Part shown: positions 8,197 to 16,745 of the stretch, piece after piece
Layout of the letters: every line of letters begins with the position of its first letter
Numbering within the stretch: position 1 is the first letter of the stretch
Assembly (NCBI GenBank): GCA_944321125.1
Contig: CALUKD010000006.1
Location: 1 to 64,000 of the forward strand
Length of the DNA: 64,000 bases
Direction: 5' to 3'
From: Candidatus Butyricimonas faecavium
Lineage (GTDB): Bacteria > Bacteroidota > Bacteroidia > Bacteroidales > Marinifilaceae
The notes under the pieces: generated by a model
The model's database searches: none
What the model was told of the DNA's origin: nothing
Seen by the model: the letters and a program-made list of their open reading frames with translations, nothing else
Made by a program: the position numbers and the translations under genes

Positions 8197-9777
8197 ATGT
8201 CTGCACCTAATATACCGATACGTATCATGATGTTCCGGGATTTTGTTCCGGATCGGGTACGCGTGCTTCTTTGCTTGTTTTTTGCCTTGACATTCCAATT
8301 CAGCGGGGGGATTTATCTGGCATCCGTTTCGCAGATGGTTGGATCGTTATCGTTGATGCAGGAGGATATTATGATGGCCGGTTATGCCTCGTTCGTGGGG
8401 ATGACGGTCATTTTCCCTATTCTTTTCCGTTTGAAGTTTCGTTTCACTTCACGGGCGATTTTACTGGTGGTCTGTCCGGTGTTGATTGTTTGTAACTTAA
8501 TTACGATGAGGACGGGAAGTCTTCCGGTGCTGGTTGGGGTATGTTTTATTGCCGGAATGTTTCGTATTTTGGGTACTTTCGAGTGCCTGTCGAGTGTGCA
8601 ACTCAGTATCACGCCGACCCGTAATTTTGCGGTATTTTTTCCGGTCGTGTATCTTGTCGTGTTAGGAAGTATTCAATTGTCGGGGTTGGCGACGGTTTAC
8701 TTGGGATATTGGGCTAACTGGCGATATATGCATTGGTTTATAATCGGGCTATTGTTTATCGTTTGGTTGTGTACGACTTTATTTACCCGGCATTTCCGTT
8801 TTATGAAAGCGTTACCTTTATACGGGATAGATTGGTTAGGCGGTGTTTTGTGGGCTATTTTTCTTTTGTCGCTGGTTTTTGTTTTTGAATACGGTAAGTT
8901 TTATGACTGGTTATATTCTCCTTATATCCGTTCGGGAATCGTGGTTGCGGTTGTATCGTTATTGCTGAATATTAACCGGATGTATACACTTCGGCATCCC
9001 TATATCACGAAAGAGGCATTGAGTTATCGGAATTTGGGAGCCATATTGCTTGCATTTCTGGTGTTGTGTGGTTTGCAGACCACGCCGACGATATTACAGA
9101 ATATCTTTACCGGAAGTATTTTGAAATATGACGTGCTGAATTCGATATCACTGAATTGGTGGAATTTATTGGGAATCATTTTAGGTACTTTGGCAGTTTA
9201 TTACTGGCATGCCCGTTTACATGGAGGTTATAAAAGAGCCGTGTTTACCGGGTTCGGTTTGATCGTGATTTACCAGTGTTGTATGTATTTCTTGATAGAT
9301 CCGCGAATGAATATCGAATGGCTTTATTTGCCGACTTTATTAAGAGGGGCGGGGTACGTGATGATTTATATATCATTGACTGTTTATATTTCAGGTTTTG
9401 TACCGTTCCAACATTTCTTTCAGGTGTTGTCCTTATTGGGATTCGTGAGAACGGGGTTCGGGTCGGCGTTGGGAAGTGCAATTTATGAGCGGGTTATGCA
9501 ACACGTTTTACCGGGAAATTATCAATTATTGGCTGCCGATTTGGATGCGGTGAATCCTATTGCCGCCCATATTCCGACAGGGCAACTTTATGGCGAAACA
9601 ATGAGACAGGTCATGCTGGTCAGCGTGAAGGAGTTATACGGTTGGACATGTATTATCGGAGTATTTTTTCTATTGATGATTTTAAGTTACAGGTATCTGA
9701 ATCGAAACACGGTGGGACGTTTACCCGGAATGAGGCAGATTAAACGAATTATGAAACGAGATACTTCTTTTTGTTAA
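8197..9777 (+). CDS. EmrB-like MFS drug transporter (DHA2 type)
   Basis: The 526-residue protein has about 14 hydrophobic segments, the number expected of DHA2-family drug:proton antiporters. Regions resembling family signatures include the motif after helix 4 (GMFRILGTFECLSS) and the helix 5 region. Together with the adaptor 5 bp upstream and TolC, it forms a complete EmrAB-TolC-type pump expected to move hydrophobic compounds or acids across both membranes. The sequence does not reveal the substrate. The MFS motif-A loop is poorly conserved. A 10-bp stem-loop follows the gene. Confidence 0.88.
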   Translation: MSAPNIPIRIMMFRDFVPDRVRVLLCLFFALTFQFSGGIYLASVSQMVGSLSLMQEDIMMAGYASFVGMTVIFPILFRLKFRFTSRAILLVVCPVLIVCNLITMRTGSLPVLVGVCFIAGMFRILGTFECLSSVQLSITPTRNFAVFFPVVYLVVLGSIQLSGLATVYLGYWANWRYMHWFIIGLLFIVWLCTTLFTRHFRFMKALPLYGIDWLGGVLWAIFLLSLVFVFEYGKFYDWLYSPYIRSGIVVAVVSLLLNINRMYTLRHPYITKEALSYRNLGAILLAFLVLCGLQTTPTILQNIFTGSILKYDVLNSISLNWWNLLGIILGTLAVYYWHARLHGGYKRAVFTGFGLIVIYQCCMYFLIDPRMNIEWLYLPTLLRGAGYVMIYISLTVYISGFVPFQHFFQVLSLLGFVRTGFGSALGSAIYERVMQHVLPGNYQLLAADLDAVNPIAAHIPTGQLYGETMRQVMLVSVKELYGWTCIIGVFFLLMILSYRYLNRNTVGRLPGMRQIKRIMKRDTSFC

Positions 9778-9785
9778 TTTGTTTT

Positions 9786-9812
9786 CCCTTACAGCTTCAA
9801 AGGCTGTAAGGG
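9786..9812 (+). terminator. Stem-loop after the efflux operon
   Basis: A perfect 10-bp stem (9786-9795 with 9803-9812) with a 7-base loop lies 8 bp past the MFS stop codon. The tail is not T-rich, so the terminator call is tentative. Confidence 0.5.
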
Positions 9813-9842
9813 ATCTTGATGTTTCTGATAATCCGATTTAGT

Positions 9843-10085
9843 TTATTCATTTGAGAATTCAGCTATTGGAATATCTTTCAGAAAATCACTTAATGAGATA
9901 TCGAAATAATCGCATATTGTTTTTAAGGTAGATATAGTCATGTTATTTTTAGCAATTTCTATTCTGGAAATATTTATGTCTGTTGCGATTAAAAAATCTA
10001 TTTGCGAAAGACCTTTTTCCTTTCGTAATACCTTTATTCTTAAGGCAATTTCTTTTAGTAATGCTTCATCAGTATATTTTTTCAT
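9843..10085 (-). CDS. XRE-family helix-turn-helix regulator
   Basis: The 80-residue protein is essentially a single Cro/C1-type helix-turn-helix (about 10-70): IALRIKVLRKEKGLSQ, then the recognition region DINISRIEIAKNN, then the helix TISTLKTICDYFDISLSDFL. Small stand-alone XRE proteins usually act as dimeric repressors on palindromic sites. It is divergent from the SusC-like operon, with 329 bp between start codons that hold several palindromes, so autoregulation and control of the SusC operon are plausible (inference). No toxin or phage partner is next to it. Confidence 0.88.
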   Translation of the reverse strand: MKKYTDEALLKEIALRIKVLRKEKGLSQIDFLIATDINISRIEIAKNNMTISTLKTICDYFDISLSDFLKDIPIAEFSNE

Positions 10086-10414
10086 ACAGTAAAGAAAGAA
10101 ATGAATGCATTAATTTTCGCCAACGAATTTGTTGGTGATTTATCACCGTTATAGTTGTATTTTTGAATAATTTATAAAGGGTTTTATCATGGTTATTGTA
10201 ACAATCATGATAAAATCGTGTTTTAAGAATGTGAAATTTTAATAATATTTGAATTAAGCACTAATAATTAGTTTAAAACTAAGGAGAAAAAGGTTGTTTT
10301 AAAAATAATTAGAACAGGGACTCTTCAACTTCCCTGTTCTCAAGAATAATTTCATAACAGCAATGTTTGCCGCATCTTCTGTTATGGAGAATTATCAATG
10401 TTAATAACAAATGT
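10086..10414. other. Intergenic control region between XRE and SusC with four inverted repeats
   Basis: No gene is seen in these 329 bp. Inverted repeats lie at 10134-10147 (6-bp arms), 10182-10215 (10-bp outer arms), 10311-10340 (perfect 10-bp arms, 10-base loop) and 10353-10386 (8-bp arms). The first two are close to a TAnnTTTG element and could be operator sites. The last two sit just before the susC start and could form leader RNA structures. Confidence 0.65.
10158..10165 (+). promoter_or_regulatory. Candidate -7 element for the SusC operon
   Basis: The plus strand reads TATTTTTG, matching TAnnTTTG, 250 bp before the SusC start. A TTG lies at 10132-10134, but the spacing (23 bp) is longer than usual. 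It sits immediately after a palindrome at 10134-10147. Confidence 0.35.
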
Positions 10415-13400
10415 ATGAAGAAAAAATGTAAAGTTAAAATTCGAGGACACTTACGTGGGGTATTCCTCTTGATTTTCTTTTTTGTTTTGAGTATTTGTGG
10501 GAAAGAGGTTTTTTCACAAGAAAAGCGTTTGACGTTGGAGGTGGAAAACGAGACTTTAGGGCAAATACTGGAAGAGATTTGTAAAAAACAAAGCATGGAG
10601 TTCGTGTATAATACGGATGTCGTTGATGTAAATGAACGAATGTCCGTGTCTATGCGGAATAGTACGTTGAAGGAGATTCTAGAGGTGGTTTTAGGAAAGA
10701 AGTACTCTTACACGATTCAGGGACGTTACGTTATGGTCCGGAAGAAAGATTCGAGGGGAAATGGAGATAGAAATGTTTTCGTGGAATTGAAGGGTGTTGT
10801 GAAAGATGAGTCGGGAGAACCTTTACCGGGTGTGTCTGTCACTCTGCTCGGAACAACAATTGGTACGGCAACTGATGTAAAGGGAGAATTTTCATTAGTT
10901 GTACCTAAATCGGAAATTCCTGTATTGAAATTTTCTTTTATCGGGATGCAGACGGTTGAGGTAAAATGGACGAGTGATAAAAAAGAGGTAGTTTTACATG
11001 AGGATGTGGCGATGATGGAAGAGGTGACTGTTACTACCGGTTATCAAACGATAGAGAAGAAAAGGATGACCGGAGCCGTGGATGTGGTTACGGCAAGGGA
11101 GATTGAAAACAGAGGCTATTCTTCCGTGGGTGATGTGTTGCGTGGGGCGATGGCTGGGGTGTCTACTCGAAATGTATCAGGGAAACCGGGTACATTACCT
11201 GAAATACGAATCCGGGGATTGAATTCTCTTTACGGGTCGATGGAGCCCATGTGGATTGTGGACGGGGCTCCTTTTTACGGTAGTTTGAATGATATTGAGC
11301 CGGAAGATATTGAGAGTATAACTGTTTTGAAAGATGCGGCAGCAACAGCTATATACGGTTCTCAAGCGGCTAACGGGGTTATCGTTATTAAGCGGAAAAG
11401 GGGTGAAGTCGGAAATGTATCTATACGGATTGCTTCGAATTTTTCAATAGAGACAGCTCCAAAGAATAATTTGGATTTGATGAATTCGGAGGAGAAAATT
11501 GCTTTTGAACGGAGTATATACGAGGATTTTCCCAATCTGACTTCCGGGGGACGGGTGATTACGCTATTAAGAAATGCTGACGTGGGTAAAATTACTCGGA
11601 AGGAGGCTGAGGCAGAAATAGAGCGTTTGAGTAGAATCAATACGGATTGGTTTGATGTTATTTTTGATACGGCTTTTTCACAAAATCATTCCATTGCACT
11701 TTCGGGGGGAACGGAGAAAAATCAATATTACGCATCATTGAGTTACCGCAGGACGGAAGGTATAGTCCCGACGAATATTTACGAGAATTGGGGAGGTTCT
11801 TTGCGTTTAACACAGAAATTTAATTCTTGGTTACAGGTTAATTTTGATATATCGTCAACTATCCGGACGGATAAAGACTCGGAAATGTCGGTTAACCCTT
11901 TGCGTTATGCGACTTATGCCAATCCTTACGAGCGTCCTTATGATGAGGAGGGAAATTTGGAGTATGACCGTTCCTATACATCGGAGTTAAGTTCTCTGAA
12001 AGACGGTTATAAGTATGATTTTAATATTATGGATGAGATGGAGCGGAATAAATCGACAAAGAAGTCTCTCGACAATAGTATTTCCTTGGGATTGGATTTC
12101 CAGTTGTTGAAAAACTTGAAACTTTCTACTGGGGGGTCTTTCTTCAATAACGCTCACGAGACTCGCATAGTTTGGGATCCGGGGTCATACACGGCGAAAT
12201 TGTCGAGTTGGTTGTCGGGAGTTTATTCCGAGTTGCCAGATGAGTTGAATAAAGGTTCGTTGGCAGAAAGTAATAGTCGATCGCAGGGGTGGACTTGGCG
12301 AAATAATTTAGAGTTTCGGCAGACCTTTCGAGAGAAACATTTTTTGAGTGTCTATGTCGGTCATGAAGTTTCTGAGTATAAATCTAATAGTAATTATGTG
12401 AAGTATCCCGAGTATGACCCGGAAAAAGGGTTAGTGGGTGTGCCGGATATCGATGGTGTAGAGGATATGAAGGGGAAAATTCTGAATTTGTTGGATGGTT
12501 TATCAGAGTATCAGAATCGAAGTGTTTCATTTTTTGTTTCTGGGTCATATAGTTTTAAGGATAGGTATATTTTGGCCGGAAGTATTCGTATGGATGGAGC
12601 TGATATTATCGGTACAGCGAATCGTTTTTCCCCGCTGTGGAATGCTAGTTTTAAATATAATATGTATGAGGAGGAGTTTATAAAGAAAGTTTCTTGGCTG
12701 GATGAGTTGTCTTTTCGGTTATCTTACGGTTACACGGGTAGTATAGATAAAAATGCTTTGCCGTTTGGTGTGATGACTTATAGCACGACAGACGAGTATT
12801 TTGAGTATGATATTCCGACTTATATTCAGCCTAAAAATCCATCCGTGAAGTGGCAGAAGAAGGAAGACCGGAGCGTGGGAGTCGATTTTGCCTTGTTGAA
12901 GCGGAGGGTACGGGGAACGGTAAATTATTATAATAATGTGACACGTAATTTGTTGGATACAAAAAAATTACCGATTTCTGTAGGAGTAAGCAGTATAAAA
13001 TATAATAGTTCATCGGTTAGAAATTACGGTTGGGAGTTTTCCATGAATTCCCAAATTATTCGAGCCAAAGATTTGTATTGGAGGGTTGATTTTAACGTGG
13101 GGATGAACAAGAGTAAAGTAATAGAGACTTATTATAAGGATATTTCAGAGGTGCCCAAGGGGTATGATAAAACGACTCCCGTCAAAGGTGCTTCAACCAA
13201 TGCATGGTTTGGTTATCGCTTTGCCGGAATTGATCCGCGTACGGGACATACGCTGGCATTTGTTGATAACAGCAGACGGGAAAATCCTATCGGGTTTCAA
13301 AGGGAAGACGGGAGATGGGTGATGGATATGGATGATACAAATAATTCTGATAGAGAGAATATTAAAGAATATTTGGGCGATAGTTATCCGACTGTTAACG

Positions 13401-13870
13401 GAGGATTCCGGACGAATTTATCATGGAAAAACTTTACGTTTGATGCGAATTTTACCTTTATGCTCGGTCATAAAATTATGGCAGCTTATTATGCGACCTC
13501 TGCGGGAGGGATGGTTTCTTCTGCCAGTCAAAATGTGTTGAGGAAAGAGTCAACCCGCTGGCGTAAACCGGGGGATATTACTGATATTCCGGTTTATTCA
13601 TCCGGGGGAAGTTTTTCCTCTCTTTACAGCGAATGGTATGATTTAAAGTTGGAGAAGGGGGATTATTTGAAGTGTACGAGTATTTCTTTGGGTTATCATA
13701 TTCCTTCGAAAGTTTGTCAGAAGTTTTGGTTGACTTCGTTACGAGTGAATTTGAATATTCGGGATGTGTTTACCGTATCCGGCTATTCAGGTATGGACCC
13801 GGAGAACTTTGGAGGATTCGGTTATCCCAACTCCAAGAAATATATGATTTCTTTGAATATCGGAATTTAA
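10415..13870 (+). CDS. SusC/RagA-like TonB-dependent transporter with STN domain
   Basis: The 1151-residue outer-membrane receptor contains a signal peptide (about 1-34), a secretin/TonB short N-terminal (STN) domain (about 38-105), a carboxypeptidase-like beta-sandwich (about 118-205, GEPLPGVSVTLLGT), a plug (about 210-330, with the SusC signature VLKDAAATAIYGSQAANGVI) and a beta-barrel to the end. Such proteins import nutrients with a SusD partner, encoded 12 bp downstream. STN domains normally signal to a FecR anti-sigma factor, but no FecR/ECF pair is near; an XRE gene is there instead. I use the Met at 10415 because it begins the signal peptide. The substrate is unknown; the neighbouring protease-like and thioredoxin genes suggest peptides. 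Confidence 0.95.
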   Translation: MKKKCKVKIRGHLRGVFLLIFFFVLSICGKEVFSQEKRLTLEVENETLGQILEEICKKQSMEFVYNTDVVDVNERMSVSMRNSTLKEILEVVLGKKYSYTIQGRYVMVRKKDSRGNGDRNVFVELKGVVKDESGEPLPGVSVTLLGTTIGTATDVKGEFSLVVPKSEIPVLKFSFIGMQTVEVKWTSDKKEVVLHEDVAMMEEVTVTTGYQTIEKKRMTGAVDVVTAREIENRGYSSVGDVLRGAMAGVSTRNVSGKPGTLPEIRIRGLNSLYGSMEPMWIVDGAPFYGSLNDIEPEDIESITVLKDAAATAIYGSQAANGVIVIKRKRGEVGNVSIRIASNFSIETAPKNNLDLMNSEEKIAFERSIYEDFPNLTSGGRVITLLRNADVGKITRKEAEAEIERLSRINTDWFDVIFDTAFSQNHSIALSGGTEKNQYYASLSYRRTEGIVPTNIYENWGGSLRLTQKFNSWLQVNFDISSTIRTDKDSEMSVNPLRYATYANPYERPYDEEGNLEYDRSYTSELSSLKDGYKYDFNIMDEMERNKSTKKSLDNSISLGLDFQLLKNLKLSTGGSFFNNAHETRIVWDPGSYTAKLSSWLSGVYSELPDELNKGSLAESNSRSQGWTWRNNLEFRQTFREKHFLSVYVGHEVSEYKSNSNYVKYPEYDPEKGLVGVPDIDGVEDMKGKILNLLDGLSEYQNRSVSFFVSGSYSFKDRYILAGSIRMDGADIIGTANRFSPLWNASFKYNMYEEEFIKKVSWLDELSFRLSYGYTGSIDKNALPFGVMTYSTTDEYFEYDIPTYIQPKNPSVKWQKKEDRSVGVDFALLKRRVRGTVNYYNNVTRNLLDTKKLPISVGVSSIKYNSSSVRNYGWEFSMNSQIIRAKDLYWRVDFNVGMNKSKVIETYYKDISEVPKGYDKTTPVKGASTNAWFGYRFAGIDPRTGHTLAFVDNSRRENPIGFQREDGRWVMDMDDTNNSDRENIKEYLGDSYPTVNGGFRTNLSWKNFTFDANFTFMLGHKIMAAYYATSAGGMVSSASQNVLRKESTRWRKPGDITDIPVYSSGGSFSSLYSEWYDLKLEKGDYLKCTSISLGYHIPSKVCQKFWLTSLRVNLNIRDVFTVSGYSGMDPENFGGFGYPNSKKYMISLNIGI

Positions 13871-13882
13871 TGAGCAAGAGTT

Positions 13883-15364
13883 ATGAAAAGAGGTTTAATT
13901 ATAATATGCGTGTTGGTGTTTGGCCTCACGGGATGCAAAGATTTTTTGAATCTAGTGCCCAAAAATAAGAAAGTGGTGGCTAATCTGGAGGATGTGAAAA
14001 CGGAATTGTTGACTTACCTTGCGTCGATAACCTATTCCACGGGGGGAATTTCTCCTTCCTATGGGGGATCTGTTTTTCGTTTTCCGCTGTATAATGATGT
14101 CGTTACTCAATTGTGTTTGTATGAGGATGATATCGATATGTCTCATTATTCGGATCATTCTACGATTAACGAGAAAGCCGTGAATGTTTATATGGAATGC
14201 ATTGATTGGAAAGGTTTGTCTCTTGCTAATGTCTTGTGGGAAAAATGTTATGGTGCGATCGGTTTTTTGAATGTCATTCTTGATGATTTGGAGAAAGCCG
14301 GAGGATATACCCGAACAGAGTACGAGACAATCACGGGAGAGGTGAAGACCATACGGGCTTATTATATATTTAAGCTATTGCAGTTTTTTGCTCCTTATAA
14401 TAACGATAATTTGGGAATACCGTTGAATTTGGATTCGGAAAATGTCATTCCCGGAGGGCGTTTGTCTCAGCGGGAGGTGTATAGAATTATTATCCGAGAA
14501 CTGGAAGAGGTGTTAGAGTATAAGGCAGTAAGGGAGAAGTGGAATATGTTTTATTATCCGGGGATCGTGAAAGCAATTTTGGCACAGGTGTATATGTATA
14601 AAGCTACTTCTGCAGCCGCAGAAGAGAGTGATTGGGCGAACGCCGAGAAGTATTCGGGTGAGTTGATCGTGAATTATGAGCCGGAGAATCGGGAAGATGT
14701 TCTTGCCGGTATATTTGCCGGGAATGTCCGTGAGTATCAAGTGGGTAGTACGAATTATCAATTTCGTATGACTTATAGGAAATCGAGTGATTTCGGGGAC
14801 ATTTTTTCTGGAATTTGGGCAGAGGGAAAAGCTCAACGGGTTTCCAATGATTTGCTCGGTATGTATGATGAAACCGATATTCGCCGGGGAGCTTGGTTTA
14901 AAATGGAGGAAGAGGAAGGTCGGACAATATATTATATTAATAAGCCAGGTTACACGAGGTCAATAAACGAGATTACCGTACTTTTTCGTACCGCTGAAAT
15001 GTATTTGATTAATGCAGAGGCGAAATGCCGCCAAAATCAGACTCAGGAGGCGCAGGAGATGTTGGAAAATTTTAAAAGAGCCAGAATTCCCGATTTCGAG
15101 GGATTTTCGGGGGTAGATGTGTTGGAAGAAATATTGAACGAGAGACGAAAAGAATTTTGCTATGAGGTGGGGACTCGTTGGTTGGATATGAAAAGGTTAG
15201 GAATAGAGACAAGCCGAGTTGGAATGAGTAAAGAGGGAGAAGGTACGAAGGTCTATGAATTGAAGTCTGATGATTACCGTTATGCATTACCTATTCCGGA
15301 TGGGATCGAGTTGGATTATAATAATAAAGTGGAACAAAATCCCGGTTGGGGAAATTTGAATTAA
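13883..15364 (+). CDS. SusD/RagB-like nutrient-binding lipoprotein
   Basis: The 493-residue protein starts with a lipoprotein signal (lipobox GLTGC, Cys18) and the SusD-typical CKDFLNLVPKNK segment. TPR-like helices follow, with the family's TIRAYYIFKLLQFFAPY block (about 152-170), a C-terminal block with AEMYLINAEAKCR (about 371-383) and NERRKEFCYEVGTRWLDMKR (about 425-444). SusD proteins form the surface lid of the SusC transporter and capture ligand. It lies 12 bp after susC in the same operon. The substrate cannot be read from the sequence. Confidence 0.94.
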   Translation: MKRGLIIICVLVFGLTGCKDFLNLVPKNKKVVANLEDVKTELLTYLASITYSTGGISPSYGGSVFRFPLYNDVVTQLCLYEDDIDMSHYSDHSTINEKAVNVYMECIDWKGLSLANVLWEKCYGAIGFLNVILDDLEKAGGYTRTEYETITGEVKTIRAYYIFKLLQFFAPYNNDNLGIPLNLDSENVIPGGRLSQREVYRIIIRELEEVLEYKAVREKWNMFYYPGIVKAILAQVYMYKATSAAAEESDWANAEKYSGELIVNYEPENREDVLAGIFAGNVREYQVGSTNYQFRMTYRKSSDFGDIFSGIWAEGKAQRVSNDLLGMYDETDIRRGAWFKMEEEEGRTIYYINKPGYTRSINEITVLFRTAEMYLINAEAKCRQNQTQEAQEMLENFKRARIPDFEGFSGVDVLEEILNERRKEFCYEVGTRWLDMKRLGIETSRVGMSKEGEGTKVYELKSDDYRYALPIPDGIELDYNNKVEQNPGWGNLN

Positions 15365-15378
15365 TCAAGTTGTTGTAT

Positions 15379-16728
15379 ATGAATAGAATATTGTTATTGT
15401 TTATGTTGCTCGTTGTATTCATTTCGTGTCATGACGATGATGTATTTTACGAGAATCCGACAGCATTAAGTGATATAAAATTATTATCGGTACGGGCGGA
15501 TCACAAGATGTTACTTCCGGATGGGAAGGCTAAAATGCGTTTTTATATCACGGCTTTTGGGATAAAGGAATTGCCCGATTATTCTGCACAATATAAAGGA
15601 GAGGATAATGACACGGTGTTGTATGTCCCTCGTGTGGCGTGTGATACATTTAGAATCCCGGATGATGTTATTCCGGCAGGAGTCTTGAAATTGTATGATG
15701 AGCATGGAAATGAAGTCCCGGATGCTATTTATTCAACAACGGATGTGACGGAAAGAATGCTTTATTTTTACGCTAAATCGGGGGAGTTGGAGAGTGAAAG
15801 AATTGCTGTTCAAATCCGGAAATTGCCGGAGCAAACGTATAAAGAGTTAGAATTTCCCGTGATATTTCATGTTCTCAATCCGGCAGAACAGGTGGGAGTG
15901 CCTTCGTTTAAGATAACGGAAGAGGTGGTGAAAAAGAATCTTGAGCGGTTGAATGACGTGTTTGGTCGTGTTGTAACAACCGATCCGAACGGGGCTGATG
16001 CTAGGATTAAATTTGTAGCCGCAAAGTATGATGTTTCCGGGATGAAACTAGCGGAAGAAGGTATTCATAATTGGGAAATCAGTGCTTCGGAAAGTTTCGA
16101 AGATATTGATGATTATGAGGAATACGTGCGGAGAAATGAATTGAATTTGATTTATGACTATCGGCATTATCTGAATATTTGGTTGATAAATTACCCGCAA
16201 GGGGCTAATGCTTCCGTGAAGTCCCCGACGGTTATATTATCCGGGGAGTATATACCGGGATTGAACGCCCAATGGTGGCCTTTGGATCAATTCCCCGAAA
16301 AACCTCGTGATGTGGGTTTCTTTATTAACATGTCGGCTTTTCTTAATCCAATGAGTTCTACTGATTTTTTTGAGATATCTAATCCGATGGCACAGTTTTT
16401 CGGTTTGTTGTCGACTCAGGCATCCGAAAATTATGAAGGTTCAAATCTTGTCAATGGAGATACTGATTATTGTCCTGATACTTACTATTACTGGAATGAT
16501 AATTCGTCTGTTTTGAAGAATACAAGTAAAGAGGAGGATTCGATGGACGAGAATACGGAGTATTTCACTTCTTATAATGTGATGGATCGATATAGTTGGA
16601 AAAATTCGATAACAGTAGATCAGGTTGCTAGAATTCGTGAGCACATAGAAAAATGTCCTTCTCGTTGGATGTATAAGTCGAAGTATGCCTTAACGGGGCT
16701 TCGGGAAGATTGGGAGGCAATAAATTGA
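15379..16728 (+). CDS. M43 (pappalysin)-like lipoprotein lacking the zinc-binding motif
   Basis: The 449-residue lipoprotein (lipobox ISC, Cys17) resembles the SusCD-associated HExxH lipoproteins of the M43/pappalysin type: FPVIFHVL (about 158-165), ARIKFVAA, LNIWLINY, and the Met-turn-like YNVMDRY near the C-terminus. Where the family has HExxHxxGxxH this protein reads NPMAQFFGLLS (residues 335-345). All three zinc histidines and the catalytic glutamate are replaced, while the following glycine is kept. The frame is intact, so it is probably a pseudoprotease. It lies 14 bp after susD and 17 bp before the TlpA gene. Binding or presenting peptides to SusCD is a plausible role. I chose the Met beginning the signal sequence. 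Confidence 0.75.
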   Translation: MNRILLLFMLLVVFISCHDDDVFYENPTALSDIKLLSVRADHKMLLPDGKAKMRFYITAFGIKELPDYSAQYKGEDNDTVLYVPRVACDTFRIPDDVIPAGVLKLYDEHGNEVPDAIYSTTDVTERMLYFYAKSGELESERIAVQIRKLPEQTYKELEFPVIFHVLNPAEQVGVPSFKITEEVVKKNLERLNDVFGRVVTTDPNGADARIKFVAAKYDVSGMKLAEEGIHNWEISASESFEDIDDYEEYVRRNELNLIYDYRHYLNIWLINYPQGANASVKSPTVILSGEYIPGLNAQWWPLDQFPEKPRDVGFFINMSAFLNPMSSTDFFEISNPMAQFFGLLSTQASENYEGSNLVNGDTDYCPDTYYYWNDNSSVLKNTSKEEDSMDENTEYFTSYNVMDRYSWKNSITVDQVARIREHIEKCPSRWMYKSKYALTGLREDWEAIN

Positions 16729-16745
16729 TTAATGTTTAAAATGAA

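Noticed and set aside
10367-10414. Longer N-terminus for SusC starting at 10367
   Set aside because: The extra 16 codons overlap an inverted repeat and precede a normal signal peptide start at 10415.
16381-16413. Frameshift as the reason for the missing HExxH in the M43-like gene
   Set aside because: The reading frame continues to a normal end with family-like sequence on both sides, so substitution rather than frameshift explains it.
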